Positions 23,988 through 32,736 of a stretch of 35,527 bases of DNA are shown one piece after another. The stretch lies in contig NZ_JYNN01000027.1 of NCBI RefSeq assembly GCF_000934765.1, positions 1,212 to 36,738 on the forward strand, written 5' to 3'. Source of the DNA: Thiomicrospira microaerophila. Lineage in GTDB: Bacteria > Pseudomonadota > Gammaproteobacteria > Thiomicrospirales > Thiomicrospiraceae. Below the pieces are notes generated by a model that was not told the DNA's origin, made no database searches, and was given only the letters and a program-made list of their open reading frames with translations. The translations under genes were made by a program, and so were the position numbers. Positions within the stretch are counted from its first letter, which is position 1, and the number at the start of each line of letters is the position of its first letter.

Positions 23988-24790
23988 GTAGGGATCGTAC
24001 AAGTTTAAGCAGGGGTTTTAAGGGGTTATTAGGCGTGGTTTTTGCCTTGGTTTTCGCCTTGGTTTTTCTGTTGCATTTTCCGGTGGGGTTGCTAAAAGAG
24101 CGGTTGGCGGCGACCTTGCCCGCGCCGTGGGTGCTTGATAGCCTGTATGGACGTGTGAATGATGGCTGTGCTCGTTTGCGTCTTGGCGATACGCCTTTGC
24201 ATCTTCGTTGGCAAATTGATTGGTTTAGGGTGTTTAGCGGACGCTTGCCCGTTCGTATTAGCGCCGATGCGGGAGCCGTTGGGCATACTGAAGTAAAAAT
24301 AAGACTAAAACCAAGCCAGCTGCATGTTGATAGCATTTCATTTTATTGGGTTAACCCTCTTGCTCATGCTGGGGCGTTTGATGAGAGCTGGGCTTTTTTG
24401 GCGAATACTCAGCAAACCTTGACGGTTAACGAGTTAAACGCGGTAGTACCTTGGTCTCAGTTATGGCCAACGCACCTAGTGGGATCGGCATCGCTCACGC
24501 AGGTGCGTTTACTGGGGTTGGCGTTGTCGCATTTATCGATAGTTGTAGAGCATGCGGATCAGATTAGTGAATCGGGCGAGTTAAAACCTTTAGTGGTGCA
24601 GTTGCGCGCGGATGAGGTGGGTTGGAACATGAGCGGTCAGTTAATACTGATGCCTGATTTGGGTTATCGTTTGAACGTCGAGCTGGAGGCGGAGCGTGCG
24701 GAAACACGCCCGGACTGGGCGGGCTTTTTAATGACACCGCTATCGCCAACCCGCTCACGTTATCAAGCGAGCGGTAATGGGCTATTTTGA
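23984..24790 (+). CDS. gspN: Type II secretion system protein GspN
   Basis: 268 residues, a normal GspN length. One N-terminal membrane helix (about 12-32) precedes a periplasmic beta-rich domain with the family features LLKERLAATLPAPW, LDSLYGRVNDGCARL and LHLRWQIDWFRV. GspN is an accessory, non-universal component of the inner-membrane assembly; its role is not settled. The start is the ATGA overlapping the gspC stop, so the two are translationally coupled. The remaining gsp genes (D-M) are not in the window and must lie elsewhere. It is followed 18 bp later by an arsR-like gene. Confidence 0.82.
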   Translation: MSRDRTSLSRGFKGLLGVVFALVFALVFLLHFPVGLLKERLAATLPAPWVLDSLYGRVNDGCARLRLGDTPLHLRWQIDWFRVFSGRLPVRISADAGAVGHTEVKIRLKPSQLHVDSISFYWVNPLAHAGAFDESWAFLANTQQTLTVNELNAVVPWSQLWPTHLVGSASLTQVRLLGLALSHLSIVVEHADQISESGELKPLVVQLRADEVGWNMSGQLILMPDLGYRLNVELEAERAETRPDWAGFLMTPLSPTRSRYQASGNGLF

Positions 24791-24808
24791 ATCGAGGATC
24801 AAAAAAAC

Positions 24809-25132
24809 ATGACAGTAGAGTTAACAGCGAAGCAGTTTAAGGCGTTGGGGCATCCGGCTCGGTTGCGTATTGTGCATTTGCTTGGGCAGCAAGACAGTTT
24901 GTGTGTGTGTGAGTTGATGCGGGTGTTGGCGTTTGGGCAGAGTTTTTCGTCTCGGCATTTGGCTATTTTGCGCGATGCGGGGTTGGTGAGCACTGAGAAA
25001 CATGGCACTTGGGTGCATTATCGTTTAACAGCGGCGGCGCAGCGGTTGTTGCACCCTGCGCAGTTAGGTGATATCGCGGCGTTGCAACAGGATGTGAAGG
25101 CCCTGTCTAACGTGGGCTGTGCGGTTTGCTAG
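24809..25132 (+). CDS. ArsR/SmtB-family metal(loid)-responsive repressor
   Basis: 107 residues: a winged helix-turn-helix with FKALGHPARLRIVHLL, SLCVCELM and FSSRHLAILRDAGLV (recognition helix), then the wing KHGTWVHYRL. The Cys pair C32/C34 in the CVC motif matches the arsenite site of E. coli ArsR, where the third ligand is C37. Here that position is Met, and a second Cys pair (C104, C107; GCAVC) closes the protein. No arsenic-resistance genes are nearby. It is 18 bp after gspN and may be co-transcribed with gspC-gspN, or act at a distance. Effector As(III) is likely but other thiophilic metals are possible. Confidence 0.85.
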   Translation: MTVELTAKQFKALGHPARLRIVHLLGQQDSLCVCELMRVLAFGQSFSSRHLAILRDAGLVSTEKHGTWVHYRLTAAAQRLLHPAQLGDIAALQQDVKALSNVGCAVC

Positions 25133-25240
25133 GCGCTTAAGGCTAACGTATGCACAGCAACCCACGCATCATTCGGGCGAAGGCCGGAATCTCAATCCGA
25201 GGGGACACGCTTTCAAGAGTGGTTTAGTCTGACAGGCGGT

Positions 25241-25591
25241 CTAAATAATGCCTTTGCGTTGCGCAAGAGATCCGAGTAGGTAGAACACCCCTACCACACC
25301 GATGCCGAGCCAGGTTTGGCCGAGCATTTTAAATAGCTCCACCATCAGCGGGGTCAGGTATTGGGTGATTAAACCAAAACCAAACGCGCAGAAAAGAATA
25401 AACACCGTGACCTTGAGAAAGAAACCTAGGCTACCGATTTGCTGGCGCAATAACGCCATCACATTGTCACCATAAATCACCAGCAGCGTGGCCATCATCG
25501 CTAGACTAATGGCATAGAGATGGGGTTGCACGAGGCTGGTAATGAAGTGGAGTATTTGCGTCAGGGCATCGGTGAGTAGGCTCCAATCCAT
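25241..25591 (-). CDS. DUF3392 inner-membrane protein
   Basis: 116 residues, almost wholly hydrophobic, with about three membrane helices (19-41, 54-82, 86-108) and a conserved-looking YGDNVMALLRQQIGS loop, matching the gammaproteobacterial DUF3392 family. Function unknown. Good ribosome site (AAAGGAA). It lies between the arsR-like gene, which converges on it, and the mutarotase gene 74 bp upstream, and could be the last gene of a bioB-mutarotase-DUF3392 unit. Confidence 0.8.
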   Translation of the reverse strand: MDWSLLTDALTQILHFITSLVQPHLYAISLAMMATLLVIYGDNVMALLRQQIGSLGFFLKVTVFILFCAFGFGLITQYLTPLMVELFKMLGQTWLGIGVVGVFYLLGSLAQRKGII

Positions 25592-25620
25592 GCGGTCTTC
25601 CTTTTGATTTGTTTTGGCGA

Positions 25621-25650
25621 CAAGGTGGATGCGCGTGGCTTATCCACCCT
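25621..25650. repeat. Short palindromic repeat
   Basis: AAGGTGGATGCGCGTGGCTT followed by ATCCACCCT gives a GGTGGAT/ATCCACC stem. Hairpins of this wording are widespread intergenic repeats in Gammaproteobacteria. It lies between the mutarotase gene and DUF3392. Confidence 0.55.
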
Positions 25651-25665
25651 ACTTTAGCCCTTTGA

Positions 25666-26544
25666 TTACTTGACAGACAACCCCATTTTCATGCTATGGG
25701 TTTGACCCGCCGGTAGGCTGTAGCTGTTTTGTAGCGCATTGCCGGCTTCAACACACACCATGGTTTGATAATCCGCATCGGGCATATCGGCAAAGGCTTT
25801 AACGCCCTGCTCACCTGGATTCCAAACAATCGTGCTGGCGCTGTTTTGCTTTTCGATGATAATCGTGCGAGCTTGATCTTGGATTTCAACACCGCCCGAA
25901 TGATCAACATAGACGCAATCCATTGGTGCTTGAATCGCAAGGGTTTCATCTTGGGTAAACTCGGCAAAGTCACGGTTTTTATCGAAATATTGCACGCCTT
26001 CCAACCCTTTCACCACCAGGCCGGGTGCTTTCGCCACGCTGAAATAAGTGTGAAGGGCTTCGGATACGGTCCAGTCTTGTTGGCTACGATTTTCACCACG
26101 CAACTCGACTTCAAGTTTTTCACCCAGCGTCACAATCAGGCTGAGTTTAAAATCATGCGGCCAGGCTTTTTGGGTGTTGGCATTCGGGGTGAGGCAGAGC
26201 GTGACTTGGGTGGCGTCACCGACTGAACACACGGCTTCAACCTGCCACAATTCATAACGCGCAATGCCGTGGGCTTTTTGGCCAGCCTCGGTTGGATGCG
26301 CACCAAACCAAGGCCAACAGACCGGCACGCCGCCGCGCACAGGTTTTGTGCCATCATAAATCGCGGTTTGGGATACATACAACACCTCCTCGCCGCCTTG
26401 CGGAATATAGCTCAACAGGGTTGCGCCGTGCGTTGTCAGCGTGGCCTGACCAAAGGCATTGCTTAACTCGACCATCACTAGCTGGTCTTGCTGATAAAAA
26501 CGCACATTAGGATGATTAAACTGGGCTTGTAGATTGGCTAGCAT
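25666..26544 (-). CDS. yeaD: D-hexose-6-phosphate mutarotase (YeaD-like aldose-1-epimerase family)
   Basis: 292 residues, the usual length for this family. Visible motifs are GGVPVCWPWFGAHP (about 71-84), HGIARYELW (about 93-101), SEALHTYFSV (catalytic His region, about 163-172) and a C-terminal VWNPGEQGVKAFADMPDADY segment with the catalytic Glu of the family expected nearby (VCVEAGN). It interconverts alpha and beta anomers of glucose-6-P and similar sugar phosphates in the cytoplasm. It begins 27 bp after bioB and has a good ribosome site (AAGGAAA), so the two may share a transcript. Confidence 0.85.
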   Translation of the reverse strand: MLANLQAQFNHPNVRFYQQDQLVMVELSNAFGQATLTTHGATLLSYIPQGGEEVLYVSQTAIYDGTKPVRGGVPVCWPWFGAHPTEAGQKAHGIARYELWQVEAVCSVGDATQVTLCLTPNANTQKAWPHDFKLSLIVTLGEKLEVELRGENRSQQDWTVSEALHTYFSVAKAPGLVVKGLEGVQYFDKNRDFAEFTQDETLAIQAPMDCVYVDHSGGVEIQDQARTIIIEKQNSASTIVWNPGEQGVKAFADMPDADYQTMVCVEAGNALQNSYSLPAGQTHSMKMGLSVK

Positions 26545-26571
26545 GGTGTTTTCCTTATTGTTTAAACTAAA

Positions 26572-27558
26572 TTAGTGATTATCGCGTTGTGCTTTAACCT
26601 GTGCTTGCATATTCAGCCCAAGTTTAGCGAAAAGCTGTTGGTCATGATCGGCTTCAGGATTGTCGGTGGTGAGCAATTTATCGCCATAGAAAATTGAATT
26701 TGCACCGGCAAAAAAGCACATGGCCTGCGCCTGATCATTCAACTCCATCCGCCCTGCTGACAAGCGCACATACGATTTTGGCATTAATAAACGTGCGGTC
26801 GCAATCACGCGAATAAACTCAAAGGCATCGGTTTTGCCACGCATCGCTTCCAGCGGCGTACCTTCAATCGGCACCAATAAATTGATCGGCACGGAACCCG
26901 GATGATGCGCCATATTCGCAAAGGTGCGCAACAATTCAGCGCGGTCTTTGTGTTGCTCACCCATACCGATAATGCCGCCGGAACAAACGTTGATGCCCGC
27001 TTGTTGCACCTTGTCGATGGTATCAAGCCTGTCTTGGAATGAGCGGGTGGTAATCACTTTATCGTAATAGGCTTCAGAGGTATCGAGGTTGTGGTTATAG
27101 TAGTCAAGACCCGCCTCTTTGAGCTGCTTCACCTGCTCATCATCCAACATACCCAACGTCATGCAGGTTTCCATCCCCAAATCACGCACGACTTTCACCA
27201 TTTCGAGCACCACTGGGAAATCTTTTTTATTCGGATTGCGCCAAGCCGCGCCCATGCACAAGCGCGTAGAGCCCTTGGCTTTGGCTTGCATCGCTTTGTC
27301 GAGCACCTCTTGTACCGCCATCATTTTTTGCTTTTCTAAGCCGGTGTCATAGCGCGCGCTTTGTGAGCAATAAGCACAGTCCTCGGCACAACCGCCCGAT
27401 TTAATATTAACCAGGGTACTGACCTGCACTTCGTTAGGGTCAAAGTGCATACGATGCACGGTATGCGCTTGGAACAGCAGATCATTAAAGGGTTGACCCA
27501 TAATTGCTTTAATTTCCGCTAGCGTCCAATCGTGTCTAATTTCACCAAGTTCTTTCAT
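26572..27558 (-). CDS. bioB: Biotin synthase (radical SAM)
   Basis: 328 residues. The radical-SAM 4Fe-4S ligands are C57, C61 and C64 in [10 protein letters not shown], followed by [10 protein letters not shown]. Cys residues in [22 protein letters not shown] and [12 protein letters not shown], and Arg in [11 protein letters not shown], are the expected 2Fe-2S cluster ligands. It inserts sulfur into dethiobiotin to make biotin. AGGA precedes the ATG. It is divergent from comF with a very short (21-bp) gap, so both promoters must overlap or lie within the genes. No other bio genes are in the window. Confidence 0.97.
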   Translation of the reverse strand: MKELGEIRHDWTLAEIKAIMGQPFNDLLFQAHTVHRMHFDPNEVQVSTLVNIKSGGCAEDCAYCSQSARYDTGLEKQKMMAVQEVLDKAMQAKAKGSTRLCMGAAWRNPNKKDFPVVLEMVKVVRDLGMETCMTLGMLDDEQVKQLKEAGLDYYNHNLDTSEAYYDKVITTRSFQDRLDTIDKVQQAGINVCSGGIIGMGEQHKDRAELLRTFANMAHHPGSVPINLLVPIEGTPLEAMRGKTDAFEFIRVIATARLLMPKSYVRLSAGRMELNDQAQAMCFFAGANSIFYGDKLLTTDNPEADHDQQLFAKLGLNMQAQVKAQRDNH

Positions 27559-27579
27559 TGTGTGTTTTCCTAGAAGTAA

Positions 27580-28299
27580 TTGTTCGCTATTATAACGATG
27601 TTGGATTCAATTAGGTATCAACCAATGCATTGTCTTGAACGCTGGATTTTTCCGCCGCGCTGTGTCGTGACCGATCAATTAACACCCGCACTCGATATTC
27701 AACCCGACCTGGTTGAAAAATGGCGTCCAAAAGTGGATTTATGCCCACGCTGTGCAGAAACAAGCCCGAATGGTTGGGTGTGTGGCCGTTGCCTTAAATC
27801 GCCCCCAGCGGTGCATTGCACGCAGGTGGCGTTTGAATTTGACCATGAATTACGTGACCTGGTGCATCAGCTTAAATATGGCAAGCAGTTGCATTTGACA
27901 CGGCTGTTTGCCGAGTTGATGGCACAGGTCATTGAGGTGAATGAGGTGCAAGCGTTGATCCCGATTCCGCTACATAGGTCGCGCCTGCGCGCCCGTGGCT
28001 ATAATCAGGCATTGGAAATCGCAAGAATGTTGAGTAAATTGGTTAAGCGCCCGGTAATACATGCACTCTCGCGCCCGAAACCCAACCCTAGTCAAACCCA
28101 TTTGAACGCGCAACAACGCCGGCAAAACATGCAAAACGCTTTTGCTTATCAACCCCATAGCCTAATTAATATTCAAAAAGCCGCGCTCATCGATGACGTG
28201 ATCACCACCGGTAGCACCATGCAGGCCGCCGCCACCTGTTTGCAAGCGGCGCAGCCGGATATTCAACTCGAGGCCTGGGCACTGGCAAAAACGCGCTAG
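27580..28299 (+). CDS. comF: ComF/GntX-family phosphoribosyltransferase-like protein
   Basis: 239 residues from TTG 27580; ATG 27598 gives 233 and may be the true start, since neither has a clean ribosome site. The N-terminal Zn-binding region carries CPRC and CGRC pairs (about 55-71) plus a single upstream Cys (PPRCVV). A PRTase-like domain follows, with [20 protein letters not shown] and the PRPP-binding loop [13 protein letters not shown]. Family role: needed for DNA uptake in naturally competent species, precise activity unknown. The location beside bioB is common in gammaproteobacteria. Confidence 0.85.
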   Translation: MFAIITMLDSIRYQPMHCLERWIFPPRCVVTDQLTPALDIQPDLVEKWRPKVDLCPRCAETSPNGWVCGRCLKSPPAVHCTQVAFEFDHELRDLVHQLKYGKQLHLTRLFAELMAQVIEVNEVQALIPIPLHRSRLRARGYNQALEIARMLSKLVKRPVIHALSRPKPNPSQTHLNAQQRRQNMQNAFAYQPHSLINIQKAALIDDVITTGSTMQAAATCLQAAQPDIQLEAWALAKTR

Positions 28300-28358
28300 G
28301 AGCCTGTGCGTCACGGGCACTGCGTTAAGGAATAAATGGCTCCTAGCCTCCCTAGTTG

Positions 28359-28438
28359 CCCTGTCACCCTGCGCGAAGTCGCAGGGTCTATTGCCGCCAG
28401 CGGCTGGATCTTGCGACTTCGCGCAGGATGACGGCGCT
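28359..28438. repeat. 80-bp palindromic repeat, copy B
   Basis: Identical to 3662-3741 except for one base in the right arm (CCTGCG becomes CTTGCG), which breaks one pair of the 18-bp inverted arms. It lies just downstream of comF. Confidence 0.92.
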
Positions 28439-28452
28439 AGGTAAAAAAATCG

Positions 28453-28541
28453 GTCATTGCGAGGCCGAAGGCCGTGGCAATCTCTGGCAGACTGCGCACG
28501 CCCTTGAGAGATTGTCGCGTCGCTGCGCTCCTCGCAATGAC
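28453..28541. repeat. 89-bp MITE-like repeat, copy 1
   Basis: Bounded by GTCATTGCGAG and its exact inverse CTCGCAATGAC, with an inner GGCCGAAGGCC hairpin. A same-length copy at 29929-30017 differs by only a few bases. It lies 15 bp after the 80-bp repeat, so two unrelated repeat families are stacked in this gap. Confidence 0.9.
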
Positions 28542-28548
28542 GGTTTTC

Positions 28549-28676
28549 TTCTTAACTTAATGGCCGTGACGCACAGCGTGGGAACGAGAAAGCCCATGAA
28601 AGATTGCCGCGGCGCGCCATGACGCGTTTTTTCTTAACTTAATGGCGGTGACACTGTGCGTGGGAATGCGGTTAGC
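28549..28676. repeat. Direct repeats and broken REP hairpins before the diguanylate cyclase
   Basis: TTCTTAACTTAATGGC followed by C/G and GTGAC occurs at 28549-28569 and 28631-28651. Each is followed by a half REP hairpin (CACAGCGTGGGAACGAG and CTGTGCGTGGGAATGCGG). This fills the rest of the 480-bp gap between comF and the cyclase; no gene is visible there. Confidence 0.7.
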
Positions 28677-28741
28677 GTTTTGGTCTGGCGTTTTGGTTGC
28701 CCTCTTAACAAACCTTTTGTCCCCTCCGAACTTTTAACTAT

Positions 28742-28749
28742 GCTAAAAT
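28742..28749 (+). promoter_or_regulatory. Extended -10 element before the diguanylate cyclase
   Basis: TGC-TAAAAT lies about 32 bp upstream of the ATG, with no convincing -35. GAGG at 28766-28769 is the ribosome site. Confidence 0.35.
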
Positions 28750-28780
28750 CTCGCTATATTATTTCGAGGATAAACAAGCA

Positions 28781-29806
28781 ATGAGTACGCAATCAGATAC
28801 GTTTGAAAAAGCGCAGAAAATTTTTAATCATATCTGCGAGATTTTTGAAGAACAAAAAATTAATCCTACGCCGATTAATTATCAGGTTTGGTATAGCTAT
28901 TTTAAGGGTGACAAGCCACGCTTGCGCCAGGAGATGGATTCGATTCTAAAAGATACCTATGGCTACAATGATCGCGCGGGGCGTCGGTTGTTTGCTGAGT
29001 TTCTTGATAATGAGGATGAGCACAGTGAGCTAGATAAGTTGTTTAAGCGCTTACTGGATGCGATGATGAAGAAGTTGAGCCTCTGGACGCAAAGGCTGGA
29101 GTCGAACACGGCGCAACTTGATAAGTACAGCCAGGATTTATCGCAAAGTGAACTCAACCAAGATACGTTAAAGGACTTAACGCATTCGATGATCAGCACG
29201 ACGGCGCAAATGCGCGACCATAATCAAACTTTTCAAAAGGAATTGGTGAGTGCGTTAACTGAAATTCAAAAGCTCAAGCGCCAGTTGCTTGAAGCGCGCG
29301 CCGAAAGTATGCAAGACGAGCTGACCCAGCTAGGCAACCGTAAGGCGTTTAACTTGGCGATTGAGGAGCTCACTACCCAGGCAACCTTGGAGGCGCCTTT
29401 GTTTTTAATCCTGACGGATATTGATCATTTTAAGAAGTTTAATGATACGTTTGGGCATTTGGTGGGGGATAGTGTTTTGCGTTACTTTTCTAACATTTTA
29501 CGTAAAACACAAAAGAAGCATCATACGAGTTGCCGTTATGGCGGTGAGGAGTTTGCGATATTGGTTCAAAACGGTGATCTTGAACAGGCTAAAGCGCATG
29601 CCGAAACTCTGCGTACAGAGCTGAAAAAAGCACATTTGAAACGTAAAGATACCGGCGAGGTATTGCCTGACATTACGGCTTCGTTTGGCATTGCGCAGTA
29701 TCGCCAATACGAGCCGATTGATGATTTTATTAAGCGTGCTGATGATATGCTCTATAAAGCTAAACAAGCAGGAAGAAACTGCGTTAAAACCGAGTTTGAT
29801 GACTAG
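28781..29806 (+). CDS. Diguanylate cyclase (GGDEF domain), soluble
   Basis: 341 residues with no membrane segment. The N-terminal ~170 residues are helical: first an INPTPINYQVWYSYFKGDKPRL segment seen in a family of cytoplasmic cyclases, then a coiled coil. The GGDEF domain starts near 175 with DELTQLGNRKAF and FLILTDIDHFKKFNDTFGH, and has the active-site motif RYGGEEF (near 252) and a DDMLYKAKQAGRN ending. It makes c-di-GMP from two GTP. No RxxD inhibitory site is present at the usual place before GGEEF (that stretch reads KKHHTSC), so product feedback is probably weak or absent. It stands alone between repeat-filled gaps. Confidence 0.93.
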   Translation: MSTQSDTFEKAQKIFNHICEIFEEQKINPTPINYQVWYSYFKGDKPRLRQEMDSILKDTYGYNDRAGRRLFAEFLDNEDEHSELDKLFKRLLDAMMKKLSLWTQRLESNTAQLDKYSQDLSQSELNQDTLKDLTHSMISTTAQMRDHNQTFQKELVSALTEIQKLKRQLLEARAESMQDELTQLGNRKAFNLAIEELTTQATLEAPLFLILTDIDHFKKFNDTFGHLVGDSVLRYFSNILRKTQKKHHTSCRYGGEEFAILVQNGDLEQAKAHAETLRTELKKAHLKRKDTGEVLPDITASFGIAQYRQYEPIDDFIKRADDMLYKAKQAGRNCVKTEFDD

Positions 29807-29928
29807 GAGCCTAAGGTTATACACATATGTCTATAACTCGCTCCCAAGCTGTGCGTTACTGCCATTAAGTTAGGAATGAGTGGCAATACCGCGCGAACCA
29901 ACTTGCGTCGCGCGCCAATAAATCAACT

Positions 29929-30017
29929 GTCATTGCGAGGCCGAAGGCCGTGGCAATCTCTGACAGGCTGCGCTCGCCCTTGAGAGATTGCCGCGTCGCT
30001 GTGCTCCTCGCAATGAC
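29929..30017. repeat. 89-bp MITE-like repeat, copy 2
   Basis: Same ends (GTCATTGCGAG / CTCGCAATGAC) and length as 28453-28541. It flanks the diguanylate cyclase gene on its other side in the same orientation. A half copy, inverted, is at about 34994-35026. Confidence 0.9.
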
Positions 30018-30056
30018 ACGGGTGGGCCGTTCGCAACAACCGGGTTTTATCACTTA

Positions 30057-30734
30057 TTATTCAAGCGGTAAGGTTTTGGCTGGCGGTTTTACTATCCGCG
30101 TGTCGGCACCCAGTCGCCTTAATGCATTGCGTTGTTGATTGAGCTGTAATCTATCGGTAAAAGGCCCAAGCATCATTCGATAAAACACGCCATTTTGAGT
30201 TTCTATCGGTGAAATCAGCATTTCCCTGTCCTCCGTTGACAACCGCTGCTGTTCACGCTGTGCTTGTGCTAAATCACGGAATGAACCGGCCTGTATCCAC
30301 ATGGGATCAGGCAGTGAAATCGGCAAGGGTTCAACATCAACGACCACTTCCATTTGTGGTAACTCGGTATAAAAACTAAAGTTCAACACATCAGGTTCAG
30401 CGGGCACGGCTTCTGGCGTTGTTTGGGCTGGCACCGACAAGGGAGTTTGTGCTAGCGCGCCGGGCGCATCAGGGTTGGCGGTTAAGCTCTCTGCCAACCC
30501 GGGTTGATAGACTTCGTTCGCTTGCAGTGGCTGTTGTGCGCTTTGTTTAAACTGCTTCATAAAATGGCTGATAATCAAAAAGGCCGTCACCAAGGATAGA
30601 AAAAAGAGACCTATCTTGCCCGTAAAAGGAAGCTTACGCCGTTCTTGCGTTTCTTGTTCAGCCCGCATTTGTTGTGAGCGGCGCTGAAATTCGAATTTGG
30701 GGGGTGGCGGTTTTTTTTTGAAGTCGCGTGCCAT
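30057..30734 (-). CDS. SPOR-domain cell-division protein (FtsN-like)
   Basis: 225 residues: a basic cytoplasmic tail with a Pro run (FKKKPPPPKFEF), one membrane helix (about 42-59), a Gln/Pro/Ala-rich periplasmic linker, and a C-terminal SPOR domain (about 149-216: MWIQAGSFRDLAQAQREQQ to LRRLGADTRIV). SPOR domains bind denuded septal peptidoglycan, and the layout is that of FtsN. It follows argS with TAATG (stop and start share one base), an arrangement common in gammaproteobacteria and consistent with translational coupling. Confidence 0.85.
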   Translation of the reverse strand: MARDFKKKPPPPKFEFQRRSQQMRAEQETQERRKLPFTGKIGLFFLSLVTAFLIISHFMKQFKQSAQQPLQANEVYQPGLAESLTANPDAPGALAQTPLSVPAQTTPEAVPAEPDVLNFSFYTELPQMEVVVDVEPLPISLPDPMWIQAGSFRDLAQAQREQQRLSTEDREMLISPIETQNGVFYRMMLGPFTDRLQLNQQRNALRRLGADTRIVKPPAKTLPLE

Positions 30735-32497
30735 TACATGCTCTCAGGTGCACTCACACCGATAATGGCGAGGCCATTTTTTAAGACCTGTTGCACCGCA
30801 CAAACCAAGGCAAGACGCGCGTTGCGTAAGGCATCGTCTTCAACAATAAATTGTGAGGCGTTGTAGTAGCTGTGCAGACCGTGTGCCAACTCTTTAAGGT
30901 AATAGGCAATTTGGTGAGGCTCACGCGCGAGCGCGGCACGGCTAATCAAGTCTGGGAATTGCGCAAGTTTTGAAGCGAGATCGGTTTCATGGGTTTGCGT
31001 GAGGCTTTCTAATGAAGCCAGGCCTTGGGTTAGGTCAAGCGTATAGCCTTTAGCTTCAAGCTGGTTTAGAACGTTACTTATACGCGCGTGCGCATATTGT
31101 ATGTAGTACACGGGGTTTTCATTTGACTTGGATTTGGCTAGATCGAGATCAAAGTCCATGTGTTGTTCAGATTTACGCGCTACATAGAAAAACCGCGCCG
31201 CATCCACACCGACTTCTTCACGCAATTCACGCAAGGTAACGAATTGGCCGCTACGGGTGGACATTTGTGCACGTTCTGCACCTCGGTATAGAATAGCAAA
31301 TTGAACCAGCTGGACTTCAAGTGCGTCTGGGTTGGTATCCATCGCTTGCATCGCGGCTTTGACGCGTGGAATATAGCCATGGTGATCCGCACCCCAAATA
31401 TCAATCAGGGTTTCATAGCCGCGCTCTAGCTTGTTAAAGTGGTAGGCGATGTCGGAGGCAAAGTAGGTTTTAAGGCCATTGTCTCGCACAACCACACGGT
31501 CTTTTTCATCCCCATAGTCGGTTGAACGGAACCAGAGGGCGCCATTTTGCTCGTAGACTTGGCCTGATTTTTGAAGTTTTTCAAGCGCGGCATCCACTAC
31601 ACCGGTGTGCATGAGTGCTCGCTCAGAAAACCAGTTGTCGAACTGAACACCAAATTCAGCGAGGTCTTCTTCAATATCGCTCAAAATATCTTTTAGAACA
31701 AGCCCGAATACCTGTTCATAATCGGCGGCACCCAGTAAGGCTTTCGCACGCAGAATGAGGTCGTCAATATGTTGTTCTTTATCACCATCGGGCTGGCCTT
31801 CATCGGGATGCACACCGGCAAAAACTTCAAGGCTGGGCTGGCGAAGGCTATCGCCGCGCTGCGCAAAGAGTTGGCGCGACACGGCGTAGATATAGTCGCC
31901 TTTGTAGCCGTTGCTGGGGAAGTTAAACGCTTCTCCGCAAATCTCTAGATAACGCAACCAGACCGAGGTGGCTAAGATATCCATTTGACGCCCGGCATCG
32001 TTGACATAATATTCGCGTGTGACCTCAAAGCCTGAAAAGGCGAGCAAATTAGATAGGCTGGCACCATAGGCCGCCCCCCGGCCATGACCGACGTGCAATG
32101 GACCGGTGGGGTTGGCGGAGACAAATTCCACTAGCACTGAGCGCCCTTGCCCCACGTTGCTTTGTCCGAAACGACTGGCTTGTTCAAGCACGCGCTGCAC
32201 AATCGCAAACTTGGCTTGGTCAGCGACAAAAAAATTAATAAAGCCTGGGCCGGCAATCTCTACGCGGGTAATAACAGAGTCTTGCGGTAATAGCGCTAGT
32301 ATTTTGGTGGCGAGTGCGCGCGGTGGCATGCCGGCGGGCTTGGCTAGCATCATCGCAAGATTGGTTGCAAAATCACCATGCGCCTTCTCTTTAGTGGCGT
32401 CAACTTGGATGCGCACCGTTTGTTCGGCGGGCAAGATGCCCTGCTGCTTTAATTGTTCTACAACTTGAATAAGAATCTGGTTTAGCTTTGTTTTCAT
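30734..32497 (-). CDS. argS: Arginyl-tRNA synthetase
   Basis: 587 residues from ATG at 32495-32497 (MKTKLNQ). The frame extends 16 codons upstream to a GTG, but this ATG has an AAGAGAG ribosome site and gives the normal family N-terminus. The class I HIGH motif is SANPTGPLHVGHGRG, and the KMSKS counterpart is QMSTRSGQFV, as usual in ArgRS. The N-terminal Add1 domain and the C-terminal DALR anticodon domain (YYNASQFIV and RLALVCAVQQVLKNGLAIIG) are complete. It charges tRNA-Arg. The 239 bp upstream hold no gene. Confidence 0.97.
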   Translation of the reverse strand: MKTKLNQILIQVVEQLKQQGILPAEQTVRIQVDATKEKAHGDFATNLAMMLAKPAGMPPRALATKILALLPQDSVITRVEIAGPGFINFFVADQAKFAIVQRVLEQASRFGQSNVGQGRSVLVEFVSANPTGPLHVGHGRGAAYGASLSNLLAFSGFEVTREYYVNDAGRQMDILATSVWLRYLEICGEAFNFPSNGYKGDYIYAVSRQLFAQRGDSLRQPSLEVFAGVHPDEGQPDGDKEQHIDDLILRAKALLGAADYEQVFGLVLKDILSDIEEDLAEFGVQFDNWFSERALMHTGVVDAALEKLQKSGQVYEQNGALWFRSTDYGDEKDRVVVRDNGLKTYFASDIAYHFNKLERGYETLIDIWGADHHGYIPRVKAAMQAMDTNPDALEVQLVQFAILYRGAERAQMSTRSGQFVTLRELREEVGVDAARFFYVARKSEQHMDFDLDLAKSKSNENPVYYIQYAHARISNVLNQLEAKGYTLDLTQGLASLESLTQTHETDLASKLAQFPDLISRAALAREPHQIAYYLKELAHGLHSYYNASQFIVEDDALRNARLALVCAVQQVLKNGLAIIGVSAPESM

Positions 32498-32736
32498 GAC
32501 GCTCTCTTGTGTGCAAACTAAAGCGTGTATTTTACTAGAAGCCACCCTTTAACTTGGCTTTTTTTGTTAGCCACTCGAATTTATAGGCTATCAGCGCCTT
32601 AAACCAGGTCGACTAGGCGTAGATTCGCGTGGGCTATTCGTTTGTTTGGTAAAGGTTTTTATTGCTAAAGCGGCGTTAAGTTTGTATCATCTAATGTTTG
32701 ATATTTTCATAAACTTAAACTGGCCAGATTGCGCGC

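Noticed and set aside
25164-25200. Terminator or attenuator after the arsR-like gene
   Set aside because: The CGGGCGAAGGCCGGAAT palindrome is imperfect, lacks a T-tract and matches the CCGGCCTTCGCC repeat family seen at 34.9 kb.
28356-28622. 88-codon plus-strand frame after comF
   Set aside because: Covers the 80-bp element, the 89-bp MITE and a REP half. No ribosome site and no unique sequence.
32498-32545. GTG-started 16-residue extension of ArgRS
   Set aside because: No ribosome site, atypical sequence, and the ATG at 32495-32497 has a good site and a normal N-terminus.
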